Source of the DNA: Apis mellifera
Taxonomy: Eukaryota > Arthropoda > Insecta > Hymenoptera > Apidae
Reading direction: 5' to 3'
Assembly (NCBI RefSeq): GCF_003254395.2
Contig: NC_037649.1
Coordinates: 4,931,032-4,995,031 of the forward strand
Length of the DNA stretch: 64,000 bases
Below are positions 12,749-24,776 of the stretch, piece by piece (the first letter of the stretch is position 1; every line of letters starts with the position of its first letter). A program made the translations under genes and the position numbers. The notes below the pieces were generated by a model, which saw nothing but the letters and a program-made list of their open reading frames with translations, did not search any database and was not told where the DNA came from.

Positions 12749-13299
12749 TAACGATGTGTTATTATGTACGTATGTGGCGATTGGAATATTGTATACAATG
12801 GGTGTTAATAGTGTTTGTATGAACATGTTTGAAATTGATTCTAGACATCAAAATACAATCTTTCTTAATACATCTTTCGAATATATTAATATCCTATTCA
12901 GAAATGAAGATATAATTTATTATATTTTTATCATTTATAATTTTATTATTTAATAAATAAGCATCAATTATATTGCGCGTACTAATTTTATCAATATTTT
13001 AACTTCAAGATAAAAGAATCCTATAAATATATATTAATATTCTGTATTTTCATGTATTTTATTATTGTATCTAAAGAAATATTAATTGAAGCATATATTG
13101 CTCACTTTTCACACAATATAAAAATTACCAAGGTTTATTTTTCAATATAGAAATGCATATATCATATTGAAATGTTAAATTGGAAGAAGCTCAATGTTTG
13201 AAAGTACATTTCATAAAACTCTATTAATAATTAAAAAGGATTGTTCTTTTTAAAATATTGCAGTAAATGAACTATTCTATTCCTAAGAAATCAAATATC

Positions 13300-13641
13300 A
13301 AATTAAAATTGATAAAAAAACCTCAAAAATTGAATTAAAGAAATGAAATTGACATTGATAATAAATTTATTTGAAATATTTGACCCATCAACTAGAAATA
13401 ACTTCTCAATAAATTGACTATTTATAATTTTACCAATTATTATTTTTCCAAGAATTTTTTGACTAATTCAATCACGAATTATATTCATTATAAAAACATT
13501 AATAAACTTTATATATAATGAATTTAAAGTTGTTTCAAAGTCTAAATATCAATCTAATATTATTATTTTTATTAGACTAATACTTTATATTATAATTGCT
13601 AATATTTTTAGATTAATCCCCTATGTTTTTACATTGACAAT
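13300..13641 (+). pseudogene. NUMT: nuclear copy of mitochondrial ATP8 3' end and ATP6 5' part
   Basis: Read in invertebrate mitochondrial code (TGA = Trp, ATA = Met, AGA = Ser), an ATG at 13,343 opens a frame of about 99 codons to about 13,641 that is clearly the N-terminal half of ATP synthase subunit a (ATP6): it contains FEMFDPSTSNN, then PIIIFPSIFWLIQSR and SLIPYVFTLT. The preceding overlapping frame ends ELKKWNWHW then TAA at 13,359-13,361, the ATP8 tail, giving the 19-base ATP8/ATP6 overlap known from bee mitochondria. In the standard code the frame has in-frame TGA stops, so it cannot be expressed as this protein from the nucleus. The reading frame has no indel, which points to a fairly recent insertion. 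Bee ATP6 is about 226 residues, so the copy ends near the middle. It sits between two OR genes. The left edge is approximate. Confidence 0.93.
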
Positions 13642-13673
13642 GACATTAGATTAATCCCTATGTTTTTCGTGAC
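13602..13673 (+). repeat. Short direct duplication at the right end of the ATP6 NUMT
   Basis: The bases TTTAGATTAATCCCCTATGTTTTT inside the ATP6 frame recur almost exactly about 40 bases later as TTAGATTAATCCC-TATGTTTTT (one C fewer), after a short TGACAATGACA link. The second copy breaks the ATP6 frame and marks the insertion edge. Confidence 0.8.
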
Positions 13674-14356
13674 TAAATTCATATTCCAATCCTGTTATCA
13701 AAAATAAAGAAAAAAAGTTAATACTTACAAGTTTTGGTTGCAAGATCTATTAGATCCGAGTTTCTATATTTTACAAATACAAAGAGAACGACAAATAATC
13801 TATCCAAACATGATAATATATTTATATAAATTTAAATGTAATTCCACAAAGTGTAAATGTAAGAAAATTTAATCGAGCGCGAACATGGTAAAACATTATT
13901 GAGAAAAAATTGGATATAGAGAAAATAAAGAATTCGCCAATTTGTTCTTCATGACATGTTCTAAATGGAATATAATTACGCGAATTGCATTATTTCTCTA
14001 CTGTACGATATTGAAAAACTGGATGCCACGATCGATCGATCCACGAGTGGCAAGTTTCGTTTGCAACGTTATATTTACTCGATCTATATCGACGCAACAT
14101 ATATTTACGTGTAAATGCAGTTGAAAAGAGGTTTCTATATTCCTTCCACGGGGATTAAATTTTGTAAATGTAACAACAACGTTGCAACAATGCATTTTCA
14201 GAATGCAGATGCGTTTCAATTCAAAGATATGAATTATTGACGCGCGTTAAAGCGTGCATTTATTCTACGCGACTTGGTCTATAGAATCATCGAAACGATT
14301 AATGAGAGTTGATTTCTATTTCTTGTGTCTTCAATCGGCTCAGTCTAGATTCCATC

Positions 14357-17300
14357 ATGGATTCGGATATATTGGAGAAGCGATTCCTAAAGATCACGAA
14401 AAGATTCGCGAAGTTAAGCGGTATTTGGCCCGATCAAAATAAGTATCTCAAATACATTTCGTGGATTATTATATACGTTATTAGTATACCTTCTGTTGTT
14501 GTGCAGGTACGAAGATTTTATTAATTATTGTTTGTTGATATTTTATGCGTATTTCTTGTTGAAAGAGAATTCCATGAAAGATTATTTATAATTTATATAT
14601 TTATTACTATTTAATGTAATATTTATTTAAAAATATTATACATAATCAGTTAAGATATTATATATTATGAAAATAATTGGATATTTATATAATTTGTGTT
14701 TAAATAAAAATTAATATTAATTTCAAAAGTACTTTTAATAAAAACAGGAAATTCAATGTAGTATTTGAATTTATATTTTCGATTTTGCTATGAATGATTA
14801 TCAACTAGAAAATAGAAAAGGGAAATTATTTAAGATGTTTCTTTATGATATTAATATCAAAAATTTATGTAATTTGACAGCTAAAAGAATAGCAATTTTT
14901 ATAATAAAAATCATTTTTTAGACCATAATCCATTTAAATAAAATATTCTACGTTCCATCAATCACAAATATTTGAAACTCTCTTGTCTTCTTAGTGATTC
15001 TGCTTTAAAATTTTTAGCAAAATTTCAATTTAATTCAATTTTGATTTTAGATAGCAAGAATTGTACACATATCTACTGCAAATGTGATAGTAGAGCAATC
15101 GGGTATCGCAACTGCCATATTTCTGTCGTTGTTAAAAGAGGCTAACTATATTTTAAATGCAACAAAGGTGAGAAGACACTTGGCAATTAAAGTTATCTTT
15201 TTAATTTAAAATAAATTTGAATAAATTATTTTAAGGTTAAGTCTCTGTTCAACGATATGTACATGGATTGGAGAATGGATCGGCCGAAGAAGGAATTTGA
15301 GATTATGTCAACGTATGCCCAAAGAGGATCTTTTCTTGCAATGTTTTACTTTAGTGAGTCGATTTATATTTCCAAGATTTTATCATAATTTTAATCAAAT
15401 GATTAAATATAAGAAACATATTTTATTTATGGTACGAAAATGATCTCATGAAATTGAAAGAAAAGAACGAATTACAATTAATTCAATAATTATTTTATTT
15501 TATAATTTCATATAATTTGTATACGATGAAATTGACAATATATATTTGCAATTCTCATGAATGCATATCGTTGAAAATTTATCAAAATTTAAGAATTTAT
15601 AAAGTATCATTTACATAACGATTCAACAACAAATAGTCTTTTAAAAATATATAAATATATAAATATAATAATTAATTTTATTTTATTATATCCTGTTTAA
15701 TTATTCAGAATTGAGATAACTGGTTATATATTGACATAAACTTTTAGACAATCAGCACTTTAGAAACTATCATTTTACCGTGATATATTTCTCCCTATTC
15801 TTTCCTCAAAGTATTCAAAAAACTATTTTGAAAGCAAACAAAAGAATAAATTATAAATAAATTAAAAAATTAATTTTCAATTCAATTTATTTTCATTCAA
15901 TATCTTCTTTTCTTTCAATCCATTCCCTATTCTTCTCCAAATGTATATTTAAAAAACAATATTAATATTTTTTTCAATTTATGAATCATTTATGAATCTC
16001 TTGCTTCCTTGGGATGATGGATTATCTGTTACATTCACATTGAAAATTTACTTCCAGTAAACGCGTACTGTTGCTCACTTTTATTCTTACAAGTGCCATG
16101 GACAGCCCGTTTGTTATACATGATAAAATCGCAAAACACGTCCCCGCCTATGTTATATGTCATACCAGGTTACTATTTCGTCGATGATGACCGCGACTAT
16201 TATTACTTCATCCAACTGCACATGAGCCTTTCGATAATCATGGTGGCCAACGTGTACGTCGCCTATGACACTTGTTACATGGTATTCGTGCAGCATGTTT
16301 GCGGATTGTTGGCCGTGGCCGGGTAAATAAATATTGATATCACTTTCACTTTGCAAAAATTTTCAAAATTTCGCTCAACGAAAAATGGACGTTCCTCAGA
16401 TATCGTTTCAAACACGCGATCGACGATTCTGCTTCGAAGAATTCCGAGGAAAAGATAAAAGAGACGTGTAAAAAAATACGTTCTTCTATTCAAGGACACG
16501 AACGAGCTATAAGGTTTCCATTTCTATTTCTATTTCTATTTTACTTTTACGTGTAGTCAGTTACAGAAATATTTGTACTCTGCATTATGGAATTTAATCT
16601 TTTCAGTTTTTTTACAAATTTTTTTATTTATTGAAACTAATATGGGATAAAACAAAATTTTAAATTGTAAAATGTTTAATTTTATAATGCTCTGTCTTAA
16701 GCCTGCTTTGAAAAATATCCATTGAAATTGTTTGCAAAATTGAAAATATGTTAAAATTTTTGAGAATTGATTTAAAAATTGCTTCAATGTATAAATTTTT
16801 AATAAAATCAGAATTTTTTCCAGAATTTTCTTGCATGATGTACGAATATTTTTTTGATTGTATATTCTATATTTATTAATGAATTAAATACCAAGTATTG
16901 AAGTATTAATATATCAAGTAAAAGTATTAAGTTTTCTTCAATCATTATGAATTTAAAATAGGTATTTAAAGAAAATCGAGGATACACATGTTAATTTACT
17001 TTTCATATCTTTGGGTCTGATAATCATGTGTTTTAGTATCACGTTACTAAAGGTAAATTTAATTGAATTTTATTTCACTCATACCGTTGAACATAATCGA
17101 TGATCATTCGAAATTACTCTTGATTATTCGAAATTATAGGTCGTTACGATGGACTATTGTTTGGATTTTTATAAATATTCCAGCTTTTTGATCGTTCAAT
17201 TGATGCACTTGTGCTATGTGATGATTCAAGGACAATTCGTGATAGATTCGTGCAACGAGATTTATTATTCGATGTAAGTAATTACCATAGAATTTAAAGA

Positions 17301-17732
17301 TGGAAATTTTAGAATTAAATCTTTTTAATTTACTGACAAAGGAAATCCTTTCTAATAATTATATTTCTTCTTCTTCTTCTTCTTCTTCTAATAATGATAT
17401 CTTCTTCTATAAAAATATTTTATAAAAATTTTTCTCGTTCTATTTCTTAATTTATTCATAAATGACTTACTTGCAGATATGAAGCATCATGGTACAATAT
17501 CAATCCAAAAATACAAGCGTTGTACATATTAGCATTGCGAAGAAGTCTAACTCCACCTCGTTTAACCGCTGGTGGTTTAATAGAATTGAATATGCAAAGT
17601 TTCTCAGAAGTATATATATTTAGTATTAATAATACTTTCTCGAATAATTAATAAAATCATTGAAAAAAATATTGGTATTTTCAGGTAATAAAACTATCTA
17701 TCTCGTATTATACAGTATTAAGATCCACGTAA
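14357..17732 (+). CDS. Odorant receptor gene 4 (7tm_6 family), 9 coding exons, 389 aa
   Basis: Fourth and last OR of the array, the most diverged. Coding exons: 14357-14506, 15051-15167, 15236-15353, 16058-16322, 16400-16513, 16962-17052, 17140-17273, 17477-17609, 17685-17732; joined length 1170 nt, open, same phases as the others. The start MDSDILEKRFLKITKRF was chosen because it gives the 50-codon exon 1 of the other three; the open frame extends a little upstream but has no further ATG. Exon 4 is one codon longer and has lost the PxxPPIL motif (VPWTARLL instead), but keeps YYFVDDDRDYYY and the CGLLAVAG end. The C-terminus has AGGLIELN and SYYTVLRST. The donor of intron 8 (GAA|GTATAT) is weak. 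AATAAA at 17,750-17,755 may be the polyadenylation signal. Introns 1, 3 and 5 are the longest of the cluster (544, 704, 448). Confidence 0.92.
17365..17389. repeat. (TTC)8 microsatellite in intron 7 of OR gene 4
   Basis: Pure TTC triplets, eight units, close to the donor side of a 203-base intron. Likely length-polymorphic; no coding effect expected. Confidence 0.9.
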
Positions 17733-19650
17733 AAAAAAAACAATTATATAATAAAATATTTATACGATGATAGATGTTACTCAGAATATATTATCGATAT
17801 CACTATAATTATTATAAAATAATTTTGTAAAAGATATTTTATTTGATATACATATGTATATTATATATAACATGATTATCCAAGTAAAAAAAAACATTTA
17901 AAAAGAAAGAATAATTTTATATCCATTTATATTCTCGTTTAGTATATGAATTCATTTAATGAATTATAAAATAATCATAATAAATTAATTATTTTAATTT
18001 TTTTTAATTTATAAAATAATTAAAGCTGTTTTAAAAGCTCACAACGGATATATTAAAAAGGAAATTGAATTATTTTTTATTAAACTAAATATAGTTTCCA
18101 ATGGGATATAAAATAAAATTATATAAAATTTAATTTAAATTCAATTATGACTTTTCAATCAAAGTGATGTATCCTATTTAAAAATAGAAGTACTGAAAAA
18201 TATTTGTATTCTTCCATATTTCATACGTATTACATATATATATACACATAAATTTAATAACAGTTGACTGACCTGGATAATTTAATTAAAAATAATTATT
18301 CTTCTTCAAATATTTTTCATAAATAGCAGAATCGCTATTATCATCACGAAAGGTAATAATTATTACCCCTGGAAACAAGTCGAATTATTATATATATATA
18401 ACTTGTACGTATGCATATGATCGAACGCTTATTAATCTCGCTGCAAAAATATTAACCTGGAATCTGGACCGTGGGAGTAGGTCAGCTTAAACGTGCACAA
18501 AGCTCGGGGCACTTTCTCACAGAGGGAGAACACAGACAAATATCTTTCAAGCTATTCACGGCTCGATGAAGAAGATAACGATACGAAAATCCATGTAGAT
18601 CTTCAACTCTTCTTTTCTTTAACAAATTCTTTACCGAGTCAATTTTATTCAGAGTTTATATTCAAAATAATCGCCATAATTTATTTTGATTAAATATTCT
18701 TCCGATTCTTAACAGAAGAAACAGGTAATGCTTTTGATGGTTTAAAATGGAAAATCATATTGATGGACGTGCGTCAATCACTAATAAGACAGTTAATAAT
18801 TTCATCTAGATATTTTAAAGGTAAAGTTAACACTTAACAAGAGAGAATAACCGATTTAATCGCCCATTTTTTTCCAAAAGGGTTGTAACAATTTCATTGG
18901 AATAAATATTGCATGGAAATGAAAAGGAAACAATTTCATTTGCAATCAATAAATTTGCCAGCTATTCTATAATTAATATACTTTACACCATTTTTGATTT
19001 CATCGTGAACAGATCCAAAAATATTGAAAAGGTAAAAAGTTTATTACTTTTGAATTGAAAGCATATATATAAATATATCATGTATAGCTGAGAAGTTTGT
19101 TAATAATAAAAATTACTTGTCTAATCTCCGAGTTTTAATAAACTCAATAATATAAATATCAATCGAAAAATCTTACTTATCCACTTACAAATATTGATCT
19201 CCTGTATATTTCAAATATCAATTCTTAGCTCTACATACATTTATATCATACATTATGTTCAAATATCTACAAAATGCCAATATATTCCTAAACAACGATA
19301 ATTGTTATGCAAAAATATATAAATAATCTACCTGTACAAGAAGGTAGATCCATCATCCATCACTCGCTAGTAAATTAACATAACAAATATTCATTCCATA
19401 TTTCTTTTTCTAATTTTCTAAAGTCACGTAAAATAAAAATATGTATTAAAATTTCTAAAGTTATCTTTTTCACAAGATAAATCACAATCCCAACAAAATC
19501 TCAATTCCCAAATCAGAGAATACGACGAAATCTTCGATTTCTTCTTATATTCTTCTTATATTCTTCCCTGGTTTCTCTCTATTTCCTCTATATACACGCA
19601 CAAGAAAGCTCAAATCGTTCAGAGAAACGTCATCCACGATAATCGTGGTA
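17733..19650. other. 3' flank of the OR array, no gene seen
   Basis: Very AT-rich down to about 18,340, then a palindrome at 18,352-18,367 and a less AT-rich patch at about 18,470-18,600. The rest is AT-rich with no exon-like frame, tRNA or OR fragment. I see no fifth OR gene, so the array ends here on this side. Confidence 0.5.
18352..18367. promoter_or_regulatory. Perfect 16-bp palindrome GGTAATAATTATTACC
   Basis: Both arms match exactly with no loop. The core contains TAAT and ATTA, the recognition core of homeodomain proteins, arranged as an inverted pair. It lies 620 bases after the last OR gene at the transition from the AT-rich array to the more CpG-rich DNA. Binding is an inference; an AT-rich palindrome can occur by chance. 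Confidence 0.4.
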
Positions 19651-21130
19651 TTCTAAATCAACGTGAATAATCATTTCAATTACCATCGCGTTCTTTTTTC
19701 GCTCCTCCGTTTTCCGCACGCTGTTGCGGAAGCGGGTTTCGGTGCCTTGTTACTCTCGTCACAAGCACCCGCTTGTATTCAAGGCCGTGGGATCGGGCCA
19801 GATCGCAGCGACCTTGCGGCACACTCGAGCCTAGTAACCGCGATTAGACGTGACTATCGTTGGAATCGTTTCAGCCTCCCTCTCCTGGACCAGGAAGGAA
19901 GAAGAGGAGGAGGAGGAGGAGGAAGGAGGATGAGAAACAAGTGGAAACACAGAGGGATGCCGATGATGGGGAGTTTGCTCGAGATGTCGTCGAGGAAAAA
20001 CAGGCCGAGGCGACCTGGAACTGGAGGAGGAATTCGTCTTTCGAGGGATCGACGAGCCGGTTGCATTGGCGCGGCTCTCTTGTGAACCAGGTCAACGATG
20101 ACTCAGTTCTGACAATAGTTTTATTAACAGACAATAGGGTACAGGATTGATCTATGACGCGTTTTGCATACAATGTGTAATGCCGATCGGAAGGATGCAA
20201 TTGAAGCCTGGAGGAGTGAGTGAGTTATTATCGTTTTCCTGAAGGTAAGTATACACGTTGGAAAATCGATTGGCGGCGATTATGAAATGTGACTCTTATT
20301 AAAGATAAAAAAAAAGGTAAGATTTATTAAGAAAAATTATATATTCGTTGTAAAGATTAATTATTAATTAAAATAACTCGTTCTCTTTTAAAATTCCCTA
20401 GAAAAGAAAAATATCCTCTTATGCAAATCGCGTCAAGAATTTAAATGCGCGTCGAGGGATGTTTAAACAGGTTTGAGCAAGGAAATTAATCATTTCGATT
20501 GAAAACCACCCCTCGAGGGGAAATAAATTCGTCCCCATTAAACGTACGACACCCTCCTCTCCTAATGTCTCCTCTAATCTTCCTTTTTATCCCATCGTCA
20601 CGTGCCTATCGTATCACAGCTGTACCCATTATGCTGTTCCATTGAAAACCGAACTTAATCCAGCCAGGACAACCGTTCTAATATTCTCGTTCCATTACTC
20701 TTCACACTCGGCACAATCAATTATTGCCTTTCAACCCACAGATCGATCCTCACCATCGAACATAACCTATACTCCATATCGATTTCATTTTTAAAATCGA
20801 CGAACGATTTCGAATTCAATTGATGTATCTCGTCAACTCGTTGATCTTGCGAGGAACGAAGGAGAAAAAGAGGAAAATGGTGGATCGGCGCAGGTGTCAC
20901 GGATATGAATTCGAATTCCTCGTTAACAGGAGCCGGCTCGATTCGAAATTATACCACGATCGCGCGCTTGCGTACGCGCACGCGCTTCGCATGGCTCGGG
21001 GGCACGAGGCTTCTCGCGAAAGTAAAGAATCTAGAGTAATTGGCCACGTCGGGGCAAGGAGAGCGAGTTTTTCTTTCGTTCGACGGATATCTATCGCCAA
21101 TGGATATCGTTAAATCCCCCCGTTTACAGG
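19651..21130. other. CpG-rich non-coding patches
   Basis: Two CpG-rich blocks (about 19,690-20,220 and 20,440-21,120) separated by AT-rich DNA. Several frames stay open for 60-140 codons, on both strands at once, and their translations are Arg/Gly/Ser-rich with no recognisable domain; this is what GC-rich DNA poor in stops gives by chance. A (GGA)n run is at 19,903-19,930. A regulatory or untranslated-exon role is possible but not shown. Confidence 0.4.
19903..19930. repeat. (GGA)n purine microsatellite
   Basis: Interrupted GGA/GAA triplets in a CpG-rich block; it encodes the glycine or arginine runs in the overlapping chance frames. Confidence 0.8.
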
Positions 21131-23100
21131 ACAATAACGGTTCTATGAGTAATTGTGAAACGGTAGTAGTTTGGATTTCTCCTAGCGTTTTTTTTAAAAT
21201 TGTGTTACTCTTTTAGATGTGGTCGTCGCGCGTCGAGGTAATTGGTATGATTGATGGCCGTTGTAAAAGGTATGCAATTATTAAGAGAGTTGAACTTATT
21301 TGGCGGTTATCGTATCAGATAGTTTATTGCCCACCTCTGATATAATTATCCGTTATGATAAGAATGTGTTAATGGGGTTAGTGATGAATTATCAATGGTA
21401 ATAATTTCATATCGTCAATACGTCATGAAAGGTTTGTTACGATGTCGGGACAGATTTTTTTTGCTGTTGAACAAGAAACAGAAGTGGTGAGATAAATTAA
21501 GTTGTATTATGTATCCGTGAAATCATTCACTTTTTTCTTTTTTGTAATATTTGAGAAATTCTTTTATATAATATTTGAGAATATTGGATCTAGAATAACA
21601 GTTTTTTTTTTTTCCCATATTTTATGATTTCATTGATATGAAGTAGAAAGTATCTTAATTTGGAACGAGCAAACTTTTCCAACTTATAAATCTGAAGTTT
21701 CAATCTTTTTTATTAGTACATATTAATTGGATTATTATCTATATCTCCATAAAATTCGTATAAGTCTCGCAGAAATGAAGAAATGAGAACATAAGAAGTT
21801 GTTAAATTGAATTAAATTACAATTAAAATTACTTGTTTAAAAAATCATTTATTACAAGAATTATATTTATCACACATTATAGATAATTTGAACTTCAAAT
21901 ATTAGAGCAGCGTATCTTAAAAAATATAAAAAAAGAAAAATATAATATCTTAATTGAGATACAATGAGATAAGTCTAGAACCATATATCATATTCTGTAT
22001 GTCTTGCATCAATAAAACTCGTAAGAAAAATATTCAAAGTAGTAAAATTATAATACAATAATACAAGAGCGAAATGAAAGAAATCTTTTATTTTTCAATG
22101 GCGACGAGATTAAGGAACACGAAAGAACGGCAGAGAGTGGAAAATGGAATTTTACCAATCGAAACGAATCGAAATTGCACAATTTTCAATCGACGATTCG
22201 CGTCGCGTTTCCCGTCGGAAGCCGCGAAACAAACCATCGTGGCTCGGTTCGCACTCGTGGCTCGCCACACGTATCCCGAGGCCATTTATTAACCCCGCTG
22301 AAAATTCCCGATGAGACGAGTCGTTAAAACCGATCGTTTGCCCAGCCGAGTTCGTCGATCACGAGTCACGACTTTTACCTTTAAAGAGGCTCCACGCTCA
22401 AATTGACGACGTGAATCCGTCCCGTTTGATTTTATCGCGCGCCGAGCTATCATTGGTTAATGCCTAGTTTAGTGACTTCTTTTCGTTTCAATAATATCAC
22501 AGTTTTATTTTGTTAAAATAAATTAATCGATGAAGAGTTATTATTAATTATTATGAAACTTAAGATGAAAGAGATATTTGTATCAAAAGATTTTTCCTCT
22601 TTTCACAGGAGAAAGGAAATTCTTATCGTCGTTATTATTATTTTATTTTGTAAATTTTATTCCTCGCATCCTCAATTTTCACCTATCTTTAATCCAATTC
22701 AGCGATATTTCAACGAAGCAATCAATCTGGCAATATTCAGGCTGCCGATTGATTTCCTCTTCCATTCCATGATCGTTCGTTATCGAACAATCGAAAACTG
22801 AAAAATTGAAAAATTGGCGTGTACGTATATTCGTTTGAAAAGTATCGAAAAGAGATTTCGAAATAAAAAATAAAAAGATATAATCGATAACAAAGAGAGA
22901 ACGAACGAGAATGAAAGAATCTTTTTCAGAATCATAAAAATCAGAACACCTTTTGAAAGAATAATTTGTTCGAATAATATTATTAATCTTGCAATATATT
23001 TTTATCATCCTCAGAAAAATCGCAATACATGATTGACAAAAAGATGAGAGAAGCAGGATAAGAAAGAATAAAATTAATTCAACAATCTTCCCCCATAAAA
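21131..23100. other. AT-rich stretch with one CpG-rich islet
   Basis: Mostly AT-rich. A CpG-rich islet lies at about 22,090-22,460 (many CGAAAC, TCGCG and CGTCG strings). Short frames at 22,074, 22,553 and 22,679 are open by chance and overlap on both strands. No gene seen. Confidence 0.4.
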
Positions 23101-24700
23101 CAAAGGACGGCAAGATTTAAGCGTCCTTTACTCCAGCTACTACCCGCATCAAGACGCAGACGCTGCTGCCACCGAATCCCACGGCCGATGTGGCATCCTG
23201 TTCCGCGCGCGAAATTACGTCCATAATTTACGCGCGGCGAAACACGGGTCTATCTTTGTCCTGAATATCGGCACCTATCGCGATCGAGCGCCACGAAATG
23301 TAGAGAATCGGCCAAATGCTGCTTTTCACTCCGCTTTCTCGCGCCGCGAAAAATCGGGGCGAATGACGAACGATCGAACGAAAAGCGTCCCCTCAGTCTT
23401 CGTCCACGGATGAGCTTCCGTGTTCTCTCGCGGTTGTGTGTACACAACGGCCGTTGTCGTCGTCGCCGGCTCGATTTCACGGCCGAGCGAACATGGAAGA
23501 TGACGGCGATAGCGAAACGCGAGGCGGTTGGCACGATAAAGGAAAAGCGTTTGTGGCGTGTGCCTCGTTTCGAGCCATATACGGTTTAGCCTAATTTCCT
23601 CGTCTCGCCCGCCATCTCGCGGAGTTTCTCGTAATGAGGCTAGGTAGAGAAGGAAAGATTGCTGTGTACAATTGTGCAAATGTGAGGATATCTTTTATAA
23701 CGGGAAACAAACGTTGAATGAAAAGTGGATTCTTGTTTCTGGTATAAGATATGTATAAAGAAGTCTTTTAACTGTAAGTAAATTAATCGTTTTTTATGGA
23801 AAAATGAAAGTGGATATTTAAAAGATATATATATAACAAATTTTATTTTGGCTCTTAATTTTGGTTCTTTTTTCTTTTTTGGCAGGAAATAAATTGTATT
23901 AAAAATGATTTAAAAAATTCAAGTTGATTTTCATTTTTCATCAAAATTTTAATAAAACAATATTTAAAATATAGAAAAGTGATAAAATTTTAGAGATTTG
24001 AACAAAATCACTATACATAATTAATCATAAATTTTTAAATGGATTTTCTTCCAAGTAATAATATACGAAAACTTTTTAATTAGTATAACTATTTATTCAA
24101 CTATTTACATTACCATTTATTATTACCTATATCATCTCTAAATCTCTCAAAGACTAAACATCCTTCAATCGATCAAAGATAATCGAATTCCTCCTATTCC
24201 TCCTAAATTAAACCTCTATCATTTCACCCTCTGTGTCCCTTTCAAGGTCGTAACTCATGGAGTCGAGTCTCGAGGCAAGTCCCTTCTTTCTTTTTTAGAA
24301 TTCCTCCTCCTCGTTTCTTTCGGAACCGACCCCGGCCGAAAAAGAGAGGAGGAGGAACTTCGGGAAGAGGGGTTGGGAAATAGAAAGGGCACGTCGACAG
24401 TTTCGCGGAACCGAGAAGGATTTCCACGTCCTGGAACTTTCTCATATTGATCCCGACGAGGCTGTTGAACGACTCGACGTCTGCGTCTAAGATGTCTCCT
24501 CCGCGTAGGAGGAAGCCCACCCTCCCCGCTCTCGAATGATGCATTGCGGCAGCTTGGACGCCTATTCGAACAAACTAGATCGCCGTTGATATCGGACCAC
24601 GTGTAAAGGATAGAGATCTCGGGCCCAGCCGGAAACGCCTCGAAATTGATTCCTGGCGTGGGCTTCGGCCGTGGCAAGTAATTCGCCATTTTCTGGTAAA
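23101..24700. other. Two CpG-rich blocks, no confirmed gene
   Basis: CpG-rich blocks at 23,110-23,650 and 24,230-24,690 flank an AT-rich middle. The second has a minus-strand frame of 144 codons (24,255-24,689) starting MANYLPRPKPTPGINF; its first 50 codons look less biased than the Arg/Ser-rich remainder, but I recognise no domain and an overlapping second minus frame is also open. The first block includes CCATAATTTACGCGCGG at 23,221, similar to strings at 55,388 and 63,376. Confidence 0.35.
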
Positions 24701-24776
24701 ATCATCTAATTTAGAATTATGGATTAAAAAGTGGTTTTATTTTTTTATTTGAAGGAAAATTTCTGTGATAAATCAC

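Larger units (their letters stand above)
12749..14356. other. Spacer between OR genes 3 and 4
   Basis: AT-rich 1.6 kb. It contains the ATP8/ATP6 NUMT described separately (about 13,300-13,641) and, near 13,930-14,240, a less AT-rich block with a CGATCGATCGATC run, which is the probable upstream region of gene 4. AATAAA occurs at about 12,951, a possible polyadenylation signal for gene 3. No OR pseudogene exon was recognised here. Confidence 0.5.

Noticed and set aside
12749..13000. Frame after gene 3 stop (65 codons) as an extra OR exon
   Set aside because: No OR motif; it is 3' flanking sequence of a gene already complete at 12,748.
14254..14442. Frame overlapping exon 1 of OR gene 4
   Set aside because: Out of frame with the receptor and starts at GTG; shadow of the real exon.
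19663..20085. 140-codon frame and its minus-strand shadows
   Set aside because: Driven by a GGA microsatellite and GC-rich composition; no family resemblance.
24255..24689. Minus-strand frame of 144 codons
   Set aside because: Second half is Arg/Ser low complexity, a second overlapping minus frame is also open, and no splice or domain evidence was found.
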